Source of the DNA: Pseudothauera hydrothermalis
GTDB lineage: Bacteria; Pseudomonadota; Gammaproteobacteria; Burkholderiales; Rhodocyclaceae
Length of the DNA stretch: 64,000 bases
Assembly: GCF_003345255.1 (NCBI RefSeq)
Contig: NZ_CP029331.1
Location: 1,736,001-1,800,000, forward strand
Direction: 5' to 3'
Part shown: piece after piece, positions 1 to 8,764 of the stretch
How positions within the stretch are numbered: the first letter of the stretch is position 1
Layout of the letters: each line of letters starts with the position of its first letter
Translations under genes and position numbers: made by a program
The notes under the pieces: generated by a model
Seen by the model: the letters and a program-made list of their open reading frames with translations, nothing else
Databases searched by the model: none
Told to the model about the DNA's origin: nothing

Positions 1-1
1 C

Positions 2-472
2 GCGCACCGTGCCGGCCTGGTGCGCGCCGGGCTGCTCGCCGTCTCGCGCGCCAAGCGCTTTACCGCCGAATGCATCGAACGTTTCGACGTGCGCTGTAGC
101 GGAGCGCAGGCCGCGGCAAGTTCGCTGTCGGGCGGTAATTTACAAAAGTTCATCCTGGGCCGGGAGATTCTGCAGACACCGCGCCTGTTGGTGTGCGCCC
201 AGCCGACTTGGGGAGTGGACGTGGGCGCAGCGGCCTTCATCCGCCAGACCCTGATCGATCTGCGCAACCGCGGCTGTGCGGTGCTGGTGGTCTCCGAGGA
301 AATCGACGAATTGTTCGAAATCTGCGACCGCATCGCGGTCATCGCCAAGGGCCGGCTCTCCCCTGCCCGTCCGGTGGCCGAAACCAGCGTCGAGGACATC
401 GGCGTGTGGATGAGCGGCCTGTGGCCGGGCGCCGACCCAACGGATACGGAGGCAGATCGTGTTGCGGCTTGA
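2..472 (+). CDS. BMP-type purine/nucleoside ABC importer ATP-binding protein (C-terminal part)
   Basis: The reading frame is open from the left edge, so the gene starts outside the window; 156 residues remain. They form the end of the second nucleotide-binding domain of a double-domain ATPase of the sugar/purine importer type. Visible motifs are the signature SSLSGGNLQK and a Walker-B region reading AQPTWGVDVGA, in which AQPT replaces the usual DEPT. Such a degenerate second site is usual in this family (YufO/NupO-like). Two permeases and a BMP-family binding protein follow, so it should energise that importer at the inner face of the membrane. Its last 14 nt overlap the next gene. The substrate is inferred from the guanine deaminase gene downstream. 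Confidence 0.9.
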   Translation, partial: AHRAGLVRAGLLAVSRAKRFTAECIERFDVRCSGAQAAASSLSGGNLQKFILGREILQTPRLLVCAQPTWGVDVGAAAFIRQTLIDLRNRGCAVLVVSEEIDELFEICDRIAVIAKGRLSPARPVAETSVEDIGVWMSGLWPGADPTDTEADRVAA

Positions 473-1523
473 GGCGCGCGCCGAACCTTCGCGGCTGATG
501 CAGTGGTGTTCGCCGCTTGTAGCCGCGGTGCTCACGCTGGCTGCCGGCCTGGTGATCTTCTGGCTGTTGGACAAGGACCCGCTGGAGGGCTTGCGCTACT
601 TTCTGCTCAACCCGCTGAAAGACCTCTACGGCCTGTCCGAACTGCTACTCAAGGCCACCCCGCTGATGCTGTGCGCCATCGGCCTGGCGGTGGGTTTTCG
701 CGCCAACGTCTGGAACATTGGCGCAGAAGGCCAGTTCATGCTGGGCGCGGTTGGCGCCACCGGGGTGGCGCTGCACTTTGCCGAATCGGACAGTGCGCTG
801 ATCCTGCCGGCGATGCTGCTCGCCGGCGCTGCCGCCGGCGCGCTGTGGGCGGCGATCCCAGCGCTGCTGCGCACCCGCTTCAACACCAACGAAATCCTGG
901 TGTCGCTGATGCTGGTCTATGTGGCCCAGCTTTTCGTCTCCTGGCTGGTGTTCGGCCCTTGGCGCGATCCGATGGGCTTCGGTTTTCCACAGACCGCCAT
1001 GTTCCATGAGGCCGCCTTGCTGCCCACCCTGGTCGAAGGCACACGCCTGCACCTTGGCGTGGTGTTTGCGCTGGGCTTGCTGGTTGCCGGCTACCTTTTC
1101 ATGCACCGCAGCCATCTGGGCTTCAAGATGCGTGTTGCGGGTGAGGCGGCGCAGGCAGCACGCTACGCCGGCTATTCCGCCCCGCGCACGGTGTGGATCG
1201 GAATGTTGGCCGGTGGCGCGGCAGCTGGGGTGGCGGGCATGGCGGAAGTGGCCGGACCGATGGGCCAGCTCACCGACAAGGTGAACCTGGGCTACGGCTT
1301 TGCCGCCATCATCGTGGCCTTCGTCGGCCGGCTGCACGCCTTCGGCATCCTGCTGGCCAGCCTGCTGATGGCCTTGCTGTTCATCGGCGGCGAGCAGGCG
1401 CAGCAGTACATGAACCTGCCGAGTTCGATCTCGATGGTGTTCCAGGGCCTGCTGCTCTTTTTCCTGCTGGGCTCGGATGTGTTCATCCACTACCGCCTGC
1501 GCTTCGGGCGGGCTGCGGCCTGA
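459..1523 (+). CDS. ABC transporter permease, BMP/purine importer family (first subunit)
   Basis: 354-residue hydrophobic protein with about eight to ten membrane segments and the family region NVWNIGAEGQFMLGA near residue 85. It resembles the YufP/NupP permeases that move nucleosides or purines. The start is GTG at 459, chosen because a GGAGG ribosome-binding site lies at 448-452. It overlaps the ATPase gene by 14 nt, which suggests translational coupling. A cytosolic-loop EAA-like segment is suggested by GEAAQAARYAGYS near residue 228. It should pair with the following permease to form a heterodimeric inner-membrane channel. Family assignment is firm; the precise substrate is not. Confidence 0.92.
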   Translation: MLRLEARAEPSRLMQWCSPLVAAVLTLAAGLVIFWLLDKDPLEGLRYFLLNPLKDLYGLSELLLKATPLMLCAIGLAVGFRANVWNIGAEGQFMLGAVGATGVALHFAESDSALILPAMLLAGAAAGALWAAIPALLRTRFNTNEILVSLMLVYVAQLFVSWLVFGPWRDPMGFGFPQTAMFHEAALLPTLVEGTRLHLGVVFALGLLVAGYLFMHRSHLGFKMRVAGEAAQAARYAGYSAPRTVWIGMLAGGAAAGVAGMAEVAGPMGQLTDKVNLGYGFAAIIVAFVGRLHAFGILLASLLMALLFIGGEQAQQYMNLPSSISMVFQGLLLFFLLGSDVFIHYRLRFGRAAA

Positions 1524-1534
1524 GGGGAAACGGC

Positions 1535-2467
1535 GTGGACGCGTCTTTGTTCTCCTCGATGCTGTTTGCCACCGTGGTGGCCGGCACACCGCTGATCATT
1601 GTGGCCCTGGGCCTATTGGTCAATGAACGCGCGGGGGTTCTCAACCTGGGCGCCGAAGGCATGATGGCAATGGGCGCGGTCACCGCTTTCGCCATCACCC
1701 ACAGTAGCGGCAACCCCTGGCTCGGGGTGTTGGCCGGCATGATGGCCGGCGCGGCAATGGCGCTGCTGTTCGGCTTTTTGGCCATTACCTTGCAAGCCAA
1801 CCAGGTGGCCTCGGGGCTGGCGCTGGCGATTTTCGGCGTCGGCCTGTCGGCCTTCATCGGCCGCCCCTTCGAATCCGTAGCCTTGCCGGCGGTGCCGCCG
1901 ATCCGTATCCCCTTCATCGCCGATATTCCACTGATTGGCGAAGCGCTCTACAACCAGCAGGCACTGGTTTATTTTTCCTGGGCGCTGTTTTGGGCGGTAT
2001 GGTGGTTTCTGAGCCGAAGCCGCGCCGGACTGGTGCTTCGCGCGGTGGGCGAATCGCCCTCGTCCGCACACGCCATCGGCTATCCGGTGATCCGCATCCG
2101 CTATCTGGCGGTGCTGTTCGGCGGCGCCATGGCTGGCATAGGCGGCGCTTTCCTATCGGTGTTCTATACGCCGATGTGGGTGGAAGGACTGGTCGCCGGG
2201 CGCGGCTGGATTGCGCTGGCGCTGGTGGTCTTTGCCACCTGGCGGCCGCTGCGCGTGCTCTTCGGCGCTTATCTGTTCGGCGGGGTGATGATCACCCAAC
2301 TGTTCATCCAGGGTTCCGGCCTGCAGCTCGATTTCCCCTCGCAACTGCTGTCCTCGCTGCCGTACTGGGCCACCATCGTGGTGCTGGTGGCAATCTCGCG
2401 CAATCCAAACACGATACGCCTCAACTCGCCAGCCTCTCTGGGTAAACCCTATCGCCCCGAAGCCTGA
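1535..2467 (+). CDS. ABC transporter permease, BMP/purine importer family (second subunit)
   Basis: 310-residue integral membrane protein of the YufQ/NupQ type with NLGAEGMMAMGAV near residue 35, the counterpart of the NIGAEGQ segment in the first permease. The open frame extends back into the preceding gene, but the true start is the GTG at 1535: GAGGGGAAA at 1522-1530 provides a ribosome-binding site and the protein then begins just before its first membrane helix. It lies 11 nt after the first permease. The EAA-like loop is near GESPSSAHAIGYPV. Together with its partner it should form the inner-membrane pathway of the importer. Confidence 0.92.
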   Translation: MDASLFSSMLFATVVAGTPLIIVALGLLVNERAGVLNLGAEGMMAMGAVTAFAITHSSGNPWLGVLAGMMAGAAMALLFGFLAITLQANQVASGLALAIFGVGLSAFIGRPFESVALPAVPPIRIPFIADIPLIGEALYNQQALVYFSWALFWAVWWFLSRSRAGLVLRAVGESPSSAHAIGYPVIRIRYLAVLFGGAMAGIGGAFLSVFYTPMWVEGLVAGRGWIALALVVFATWRPLRVLFGAYLFGGVMITQLFIQGSGLQLDFPSQLLSSLPYWATIVVLVAISRNPNTIRLNSPASLGKPYRPEA

Positions 2468-2513
2468 TCCCGTTTTTCCGGCCACACGCCGCACAATCCT
2501 TGAGGAGAAGTTC

Positions 2514-3602
2514 ATGACCGATCGTCGCCAGTTCATATTGTCCGCCGGAGCCGCTGCCCTGGCCGCCGGCCTGCCCGCCAGCCTCTTTGCCGAGGAGCCG
2601 GTACGCATCGGCTTTGTCTACGTCAGCCCGATCGGCGATGCCGGCTGGACCTACCAGCACGACCTCGCCCGCAAGGAAATGGAGGCCAAGCTCGGCGCCA
2701 AGGTGCAAACCAAGTTCGTCGAGAACGTGGCCGAAGGCGCCGACGCCGAACGGGTGATCCGCGAATTCGCCGCCAGCGGCCACAAGATCGTGTTCGCCAC
2801 CAGCTTCGGCTACATGAACTATGTGGAGCGGGTGGCCCGCCAGTTTCCCAACGTCACCTTCCTGCACGCCACCGGCTACAAGTCGGCCAAGAACTTCGCC
2901 CCCTACAATGCGCGCTTTTACGAAGGCCGCTACCTCACCGGCGTGATCGCCGGGCGCATGACCCGCTCCAAGGTGCTGGGCTATGTTGCGGCCTTCCCGA
3001 TTCCCGAGGTGCTGCAGGGCATCAACGCCTTCACCCTGGGCGCCAAGAGCGTAAACCCAGACATCGAGGTACGGGTGATCTGGGTCAATAGCTGGTACGA
3101 CCCGGGCAAGGAGCGCGAAGCGGCGATGACGCTGATCAGCCAAGGCGCGGACATCGTCACCCAGCACACCGATTCCACCGCGGTGGTGCAGGCCGCCGAA
3201 GAACGCGGCGTCTATGCGTTTGGCTACCATTCGGACATGTCCAAGTACGGCCTCAAGGCTCATCTCACCGCCACCACCCATCACTGGGGCGATTTCTACA
3301 CCCGCACGGTGCAGGAAGTGATCGCCGGCACCTGGAAGCCCACCCGCATCTGGGGCGGCTTCAAAGACGACATGGTGCGCCTGGCACCGCTGAACCCGGC
3401 GGTTCCGCCCGTGGTGAAGGCCGAGGTCGAAGCGCTGGCCAATAAACTGCGCGCCGGCAGCTTCCACCCCTTCACCGGGCCCATCGTCGACCAGGCCGGC
3501 AAAGAACGCCTGTCAGCCGGCGCGGTGATGGACGACGCGGCGCTGGGCAAGATGGACTTCTTCGTCCAGGGCGTGGCCTCCAGGCTGCCCAACGCACGCT
3601 GA
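2514..3602 (+). CDS. BMP family ABC transporter substrate-binding protein
   Basis: 362-residue periplasmic binding protein of the BmpA/Med family, which in characterised members binds nucleosides or purines. The N-terminus MTDRRQFILSAGAAALAAG has a twin-arginine-like RRQFI and a hydrophobic stretch, with likely cleavage after residues 26-28 (SLFA/EE). The mature domain opens with VRIGFVYVSPIGDAGWTY, typical of this fold. A GAGGAGAAG site precedes the ATG. It follows the permeases by 46 nt and precedes guaD by 15 nt. Export by Tat rather than Sec is only suggested by the two arginines. No lipobox cysteine is present, so it should be soluble in the periplasm. Confidence 0.93.
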   Translation: MTDRRQFILSAGAAALAAGLPASLFAEEPVRIGFVYVSPIGDAGWTYQHDLARKEMEAKLGAKVQTKFVENVAEGADAERVIREFAASGHKIVFATSFGYMNYVERVARQFPNVTFLHATGYKSAKNFAPYNARFYEGRYLTGVIAGRMTRSKVLGYVAAFPIPEVLQGINAFTLGAKSVNPDIEVRVIWVNSWYDPGKEREAAMTLISQGADIVTQHTDSTAVVQAAEERGVYAFGYHSDMSKYGLKAHLTATTHHWGDFYTRTVQEVIAGTWKPTRIWGGFKDDMVRLAPLNPAVPPVVKAEVEALANKLRAGSFHPFTGPIVDQAGKERLSAGAVMDDAALGKMDFFVQGVASRLPNAR

Positions 3603-3617
3603 CAAGGCCCGGCACCG

Positions 3618-4952
3618 ATGCCGACCCACAGCATGGACGCAGGCAGGCTGCAGGCCGTTCGCGGCGAGATCGTGCACTTTCTCGCCGACCCCGCCGAGCA
3701 CGGCTCTGCGGCACTGGAACACTTTGCCGACGGCCTGCTGATTCTGCGCGGCGGCCATGTCGCCGAATGCGGCCCGGCGGCCGAGCTGCTGGCAAAGTTG
3801 CCTCTGGAGGCTGCCGTCGCCGACCGGCGCGGCATGCTGATCATGCCGGGTTTCATCGACACCCACGTCCATTACCCGCAGACCGACATCATCGCCAGCC
3901 ACGGCGAAGAACTGCTCGACTGGCTGACGCGCTACACCTTCCCGGCCGAGCGGCGCTTCGAAGACCCCGCACACGCGGCCGAGGTCGCGGGCTTTTTCTG
4001 CGACGAACTGCTGAAAAACGGCACCACCACGGCGATGGCCTTTGCCACCGTGCATGCGGCCTCGGTCGATGCGCTGTTCGAGGCCGCCCGGCTGCGCCGC
4101 ATGCGGCTAATCACCGGCAAAGTGCTGATGGATCGCAACTGCCCGGAGTTTCTGCGCGATGACGCCGGATTGGGCATCGATACCACACGCTGCCTGATCG
4201 AGCGCTGGCATGGCCGCGACCGCCTGCTCTACGCCATCACGCCGCGTTTTGCACCCACTTCCTCGCCGGCGCAGATGCAGGCTGCCGGAGGTCTGTATGC
4301 CGAATACCCTGGGGTGTATCTGCAATCGCATGTCGCCGAAAACCGTGCCGAGGTCGCCTGGGTGGCCCAGCTTTATCCCGCCGCGCGCAGCTATCTCGAC
4401 GTCTATGAGCACTACCGCCAGCTCGGCCCGCGCAGCCTCTACGCGCACTGCATCTGGGTAGACGACACCGACCGTGCGCGCATGGCGGCCACCGGCACCG
4501 CGGTGAGCTTTTGCCCCACCTCCAACCTGTTTTTGGGCTCCGGTCTGTTCGATTACGCCGCGGCGCAGGCGCACGGCCTGCGGGTCGGACTGGGCACCGA
4601 CGTTGGCGCCGGCACCAGCTTCTCGATGCTTGCCACACTCAACGAAGCCTACAAGGTGCTGCGCCTGAACGGGCAGGACCTCCGCCCCGAGCAGGCGTTC
4701 TACCTCGCTACTCTGGGCGGCGCCCGCAGTCTGTATCTGGACGAATGTATCGGCAATTTCCGCACCGGGCGGGAGGCGGATTTCGTTGTGCTCGATCCTG
4801 CCGCCACCGCCTTGCTGGCGCGTCGTCACGCCACTGCCGCCACCCTGGCCGAACGTCTGTTCCTGTTGATGATGCTGGGCGACGATCGTTGCGTGGCGGA
4901 AACCTGGGTGCTGGGGCAGCTCGCCTGGCGGCGCGACACAGCCAGCCGGTGA
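3618..4952 (+). CDS. guaD: guanine deaminase
   Basis: 444-residue amidohydrolase converting guanine to xanthine and ammonia in the cytoplasm. The metal-binding HxH is in PGFIDTHVHYPQ (about residue 80), further ligand histidines occur in LQSHVAEN and YAHCIWVDD, and the metal aspartate lies in GLGTDVGAGTSFSM. Length matches bacterial GuaD. It is the last gene of the importer set, 15 nt behind the binding-protein gene, which supports purine as the importer's substrate. A second possible start is the ATG six codons downstream. The stop is 3 nt from the end of the convergent kinase gene, leaving no room for a separate terminator. Confidence 0.95.
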   Translation: MPTHSMDAGRLQAVRGEIVHFLADPAEHGSAALEHFADGLLILRGGHVAECGPAAELLAKLPLEAAVADRRGMLIMPGFIDTHVHYPQTDIIASHGEELLDWLTRYTFPAERRFEDPAHAAEVAGFFCDELLKNGTTTAMAFATVHAASVDALFEAARLRRMRLITGKVLMDRNCPEFLRDDAGLGIDTTRCLIERWHGRDRLLYAITPRFAPTSSPAQMQAAGGLYAEYPGVYLQSHVAENRAEVAWVAQLYPAARSYLDVYEHYRQLGPRSLYAHCIWVDDTDRARMAATGTAVSFCPTSNLFLGSGLFDYAAAQAHGLRVGLGTDVGAGTSFSMLATLNEAYKVLRLNGQDLRPEQAFYLATLGGARSLYLDECIGNFRTGREADFVVLDPAATALLARRHATAATLAERLFLLMMLGDDRCVAETWVLGQLAWRRDTASR

Positions 4953-4955
4953 GCG

Positions 4956-7646
4956 TCACGGCGCCACCTGCGGCAGCTCCAGCTCGAACACCGCACCGCC
5001 GGTCGCATCGTCTACCAACCGTACCGTGCCACCCAGCACCCGGGTAACGTTGGCATGGACGATATGCAGCCCCAATCCGGTGCCGCCGCGACCCAGACGG
5101 GTGGTGTAGAACGGTTCGAACACCCGTTTGCGCGCTTCTTCCGGAATGCCACTACCGTCATCGGCCACCCGGATACGCACCCCGCCGTTTTCCTCCCGAG
5201 CCTGGGCGGTGATGCGCACCGTGCCATGGTCGCGTCCATCGAAGGCGTGCATCACCGCATTATTGATCAGATTGGCAAGCACCTGCCCGAGCGGGCCGGG
5301 GTAGCTATCCATCCATAGACCGGGCTCGATGTCGGCCTCTACCCGATAAGGCGTGCGCTTGAGCGTCGGGTGCAGGGTCATCAGGGTTTCCGACACAATC
5401 TCCTGCACCTCGAAGCGGCGCCGCTGAGAACTGGTCTGATCCACCGCCACCTGCTTGAAGCTGGTGATCAGCTCGCCGGCCTTGTGCATATTGCGCTCGG
5501 AAATCTCCAACCCGGTGGTCAGATCGCGCACGAAAGCCTCCAGTACCGACTTGCGCAAGCCACGGTCGATTTCACGCTGGAACTGCTGACTGGATTCACG
5601 CAGGGTGCTGACCGCCATCAGCGCGTTACCGATTGGCGTATTGAGTTCATGCGCCACGCCAGCTACCAGGCGGCCAAGCGCGGCCAACGTCTCAGACTGG
5701 ACCAGTTGGTCCTGTGTCTGACGTAGCGAGGCCAGCGCTGCGGCCACCTCCTCATGGGCACGCGCCAGCGCCTCGGTTCTGGCCGCAACTCGTCGCTCCA
5801 GCTCATCGTTGAGCGCCCGCAGTTCGTCCTGCATGCGCCGAGCTTCGGTGACATCCACGATCACCAAAATCAGCAGTTCCCGGCCGCCGATGGTGGCCAA
5901 CGCGCCAGAGACGGTGCACAGCATTCTGCGGCCGTCGCTCGCCCGCATCCAGGCTTCGAAATCTTTGACTTGTCCCTGAGCGCGGATGCGCGCAATGAAA
6001 CGCTCGCGCAGGTCCACCTCCGCCCACAAGCCGATCTGCAGCCCGGTCTTGCCGATCAGCTCCGCCCTGCTGAAACCGAACTGTTGCAAGCAGGCCTCAT
6101 TGACCGCCAGCACACGGAACTCGCCGTCGACCAGGGTGGATACGGTCATCGGCGCAGGGGAAAGATTAAAGACGAGCTGCAACTCTTCCTCGCGGGCGGC
6201 CTCTTCGGCTTGCGAGCGCCGCAGCGAGGTAATGTCCAAGTCCATGCATACGAACTGCAGGCCACCGTGGTCGTCCGGGATGCCGTAAGTGGTGTAGAGG
6301 ATATGGCGCGGTGTGCCATCGCGATGCGCAATGACCGCTTCGAATGGCCCTGCGCTGCCACCGCTTTGCTCGACCCGGTCGAGCAGACCCAAAAACTCGC
6401 GGAACTGCTCTGCCGAAAACATCAAGGCGTCCAGCCTGGTGCCCACCGCCTCGGCCGCACTGTAGCCATACATGATTTCCGACCCACGGTTCCAGCGCAG
6501 TACCGTACCTTCGCGGTCTATCCACTGGATAGCAACGGTCGGCGACAACTCGAAAGTGTCGTTCAGGCGCTGTTCGCTCAGCCTGAGTTCGCGCTCACGC
6601 GCTTCGATGATGGCCGCGGTGCGCTGAAGGTCTGCGGCCAGCTCATCCAGCTCCAAAATTTTCTGCGCCCGCCAAGGCGTGCGCTGCTGGCCGCTGGCCA
6701 CTTCCCGGCTCAAGCGCATCAACCGGGCCAAGGGGCGCTCTAGCTGGCGCGCCCACAGCGGCCCCAGGATCAACGCGATCAATGCCGAAAGACCCACCGC
6801 GCCAAGCAAAAGCCACATCGTCATGCGGATGTCCGGATTGGCCAGGCCGATCGGCGCCCCGCCGATCAAGGTCCAACCCAGATGCGTATCGCTGGCCACC
6901 ACCGGCCTGACCGTCACACCCTGTAGTGAGGCCGACTGCGGCAACGCCTCGCCCCGCCAGACCGCGCGCAGCACCGGGTCGGCCGCCCAGCTGCGCAGAC
7001 GCAGGTCCTGGCCGTCGAAGTTATCCAGCACCCAATCGCCGCGGCTATCGAGCACCAGCAAAGGATGAGACGAAGGGCCGATGAGCGTACGCAGTTGCTG
7101 CATCAGCACCGCGGTGGCCAACTCGCCGATCACCACATAGCCCCCGGCGCGCATACCTACACCGGGCGTGCGCCAGCCCGAGACCAGCGAGGGGTAATTT
7201 TCTTCCCAGACGGAATCGGTCGCATTCAAGGCGCGCCGGAACAACCGGCTGCCGTCTACCGACCAGTCTTGCGCAATCGCCCGCGCAGCCCCGCCGCCGG
7301 TCTCGATGCCAAAACGCACCCGTCCGGAAGAATCCACCACATAAACGGCGTGAAACCCCGCAAACGACTCTGGCCATGCGGTCAGCAACTGACGCGCAGC
7401 CTCTACTTCGCCGTTGGCAAGCAGCCGGACCAGGGGCGACAGGCTGACTTCTCTGACGCCCAACAGATGATCCAACGCCTGCGCGCCCCGCCACACTGCA
7501 TCGGCTGCCTGCTCATCGGCACGCTCGCCGAGCTGCGGCAGGCGATAGACGGTGAGCATGACAGCGGTCAGGGTAATGACCATCATCGTCGCGGTGACGA
7601 TCAACTGGGTCAGCGAAGTGCGCAACCGCCGCTGCCGAACGCTCAC
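4956..7646 (-). CDS. Membrane PAS-domain sensor histidine kinase
   Basis: 896 residues. One membrane helix near residues 14-34, a periplasmic region of roughly 240 residues that looks like a Cache sensor, a second helix near 275-300, HAMP, two PAS domains (about 365-480 and 490-610), a coiled coil, HisKA with the phospho-accepting His666 in GVAHELNTPIGN, and a HATPase domain with N (LINNAV), G1 (DDGSGIP) and G2 (GGTGLGL) boxes. No receiver domain is fused. Its ATG overlaps the stop of the upstream binding-lipoprotein gene by 4 nt, so the two are probably translationally coupled. The likely partner regulator is the first gene of the same minus-strand set. The signal is unknown; the neighbouring lipoprotein is the obvious candidate co-receptor. 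Confidence 0.9.
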   Translation of the reverse strand: MSVRQRRLRTSLTQLIVTATMMVITLTAVMLTVYRLPQLGERADEQAADAVWRGAQALDHLLGVREVSLSPLVRLLANGEVEAARQLLTAWPESFAGFHAVYVVDSSGRVRFGIETGGGAARAIAQDWSVDGSRLFRRALNATDSVWEENYPSLVSGWRTPGVGMRAGGYVVIGELATAVLMQQLRTLIGPSSHPLLVLDSRGDWVLDNFDGQDLRLRSWAADPVLRAVWRGEALPQSASLQGVTVRPVVASDTHLGWTLIGGAPIGLANPDIRMTMWLLLGAVGLSALIALILGPLWARQLERPLARLMRLSREVASGQQRTPWRAQKILELDELAADLQRTAAIIEARERELRLSEQRLNDTFELSPTVAIQWIDREGTVLRWNRGSEIMYGYSAAEAVGTRLDALMFSAEQFREFLGLLDRVEQSGGSAGPFEAVIAHRDGTPRHILYTTYGIPDDHGGLQFVCMDLDITSLRRSQAEEAAREEELQLVFNLSPAPMTVSTLVDGEFRVLAVNEACLQQFGFSRAELIGKTGLQIGLWAEVDLRERFIARIRAQGQVKDFEAWMRASDGRRMLCTVSGALATIGGRELLILVIVDVTEARRMQDELRALNDELERRVAARTEALARAHEEVAAALASLRQTQDQLVQSETLAALGRLVAGVAHELNTPIGNALMAVSTLRESSQQFQREIDRGLRKSVLEAFVRDLTTGLEISERNMHKAGELITSFKQVAVDQTSSQRRRFEVQEIVSETLMTLHPTLKRTPYRVEADIEPGLWMDSYPGPLGQVLANLINNAVMHAFDGRDHGTVRITAQAREENGGVRIRVADDGSGIPEEARKRVFEPFYTTRLGRGGTGLGLHIVHANVTRVLGGTVRLVDDATGGAVFELELPQVAP

Positions 7647-8764
7647 CGGTCGCCTTCGGCCACGAATCGCCCCGCCTCGACACGTACCATGTGCGCACTG
7701 CGCAAGGTGTCGCCATAGCGGTCGAAGTGCAAGGTTTGCTGCAAACCTTCCAGCGTCTGCAGCGCGCGCATCGCGTCGCGGGCCGATTGGCCGGCGCGCC
7801 TTTGCCGGATCGCCTGAAGCACCGCGTTGGCCGCATCATAGGCCAAGACCGTCACGAATCCGGGCGGCTGACGATAATGTTCGGCGTAGGCCGCAGCAAA
7901 CTCAAGATAACGCGGCGCGTTTGCGTCGCGATCAAAAAACTGCTGGACGATCACGCCTTCGACCGCGTGACCGCCCAGTTCCGGCAAGCTTTCACCGCCG
8001 CCCCACTCTGCGCTCGCCAACACCGGCTGCCGCCCCGGCAGGTCGCGCAGACGCTGCGCAAAGCGGGCAACATCCAGCGGCGGGCCAACCACCACGGCCA
8101 CCTCGGCCGTAGCGGCCATCACTTGCTTGGCGGCAAGCTGGTAACCCTCAGCATCGCTCGGCGACAGCGTGGCGTTCATCACCACGCACCCGCCGAGCGC
8201 GATAAAACGCTCGCTAAAGCTGTCCTGCCAGGCAAGGCTGTATTCAGGATTGGTAGTCTCGCGCACCATGGCCGCGGTTCTCAGTCCGCGCGCATAAAGG
8301 CGCTCGGCCATCGACGCGGCATAAGCCTGAACAGTGGGCACCACACGAAAAAAATTGTCGTCACGTCCGGACAATGCCGGCGTCGTCACCGTGGGGCTGA
8401 CGAACACCAAGGCTTCGGCCCCTGGGGTGCGCAGCAGTCCTAGCGCTTCGACACTGAGCAAAGGGCCGATGACAAATTCCACCCCCTGCTGCTGAAAACG
8501 CGCAATGGCAGCGGCAGGCGAATCCACCGCCAGGTCGGCCAGCACCAGTTCGACCACCCGGCCGTGATGGCCACCAGCGGCATTGAACGCATCGATGGCC
8601 TGCTGCACGCCATTGCGCGCGCCGATGACAAGATCCTGCCCACCGCCGGAAAAGCTGGCGACAAAGCCGATGCGTAGCGCCTGCTCCTGGCCGCCACAGG
8701 CCGATAGCACAAGACCCGCTAGCACAGCCACCCAAGCGGCGCTCAAACGGCGCCAGACTGCCAT
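7643..8764 (-). CDS. Periplasmic ligand-binding lipoprotein (Leu/Ile/Val-type ABC binding fold, no permease)
   Basis: 373 residues, periplasmic-binding-protein type I fold similar to branched-chain amino-acid receptors: ALRIGFVASFSGGGQDLVIG at the start of the domain and DAANAVLQAIRQRR near the end. The signal peptide ends in the lipobox LSAC with the lipidated cysteine at residue 23. The start is taken as ATG 8764; an in-frame GTG at 8776 is the alternative. No permease or ATPase gene is adjacent. Instead it sits between a response-regulator gene and a kinase gene, overlapping both, so a sensory role is more likely than transport. This functional reading is inference from context. Confidence 0.88.
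   Translation of the reverse strand: MAVWRRLSAAWVAVLAGLVLSACGGQEQALRIGFVASFSGGGQDLVIGARNGVQQAIDAFNAAGGHHGRVVELVLADLAVDSPAAAIARFQQQGVEFVIGPLLSVEALGLLRTPGAEALVFVSPTVTTPALSGRDDNFFRVVPTVQAYAASMAERLYARGLRTAAMVRETTNPEYSLAWQDSFSERFIALGGCVVMNATLSPSDAEGYQLAAKQVMAATAEVAVVVGPPLDVARFAQRLRDLPGRQPVLASAEWGGGESLPELGGHAVEGVIVQQFFDRDANAPRYLEFAAAYAEHYRQPPGFVTVLAYDAANAVLQAIRQRRAGQSARDAMRALQTLEGLQQTLHFDRYGDTLRSAHMVRVEAGRFVAEGDR

Noticed and set aside
2421-3467. Long minus-strand frame opposite the BMP binding-protein gene
   Set aside because: High-GC antisense shadow; composition of repeated His/Gly/Ala with no recognisable domain, while the plus-strand protein is clearly real.
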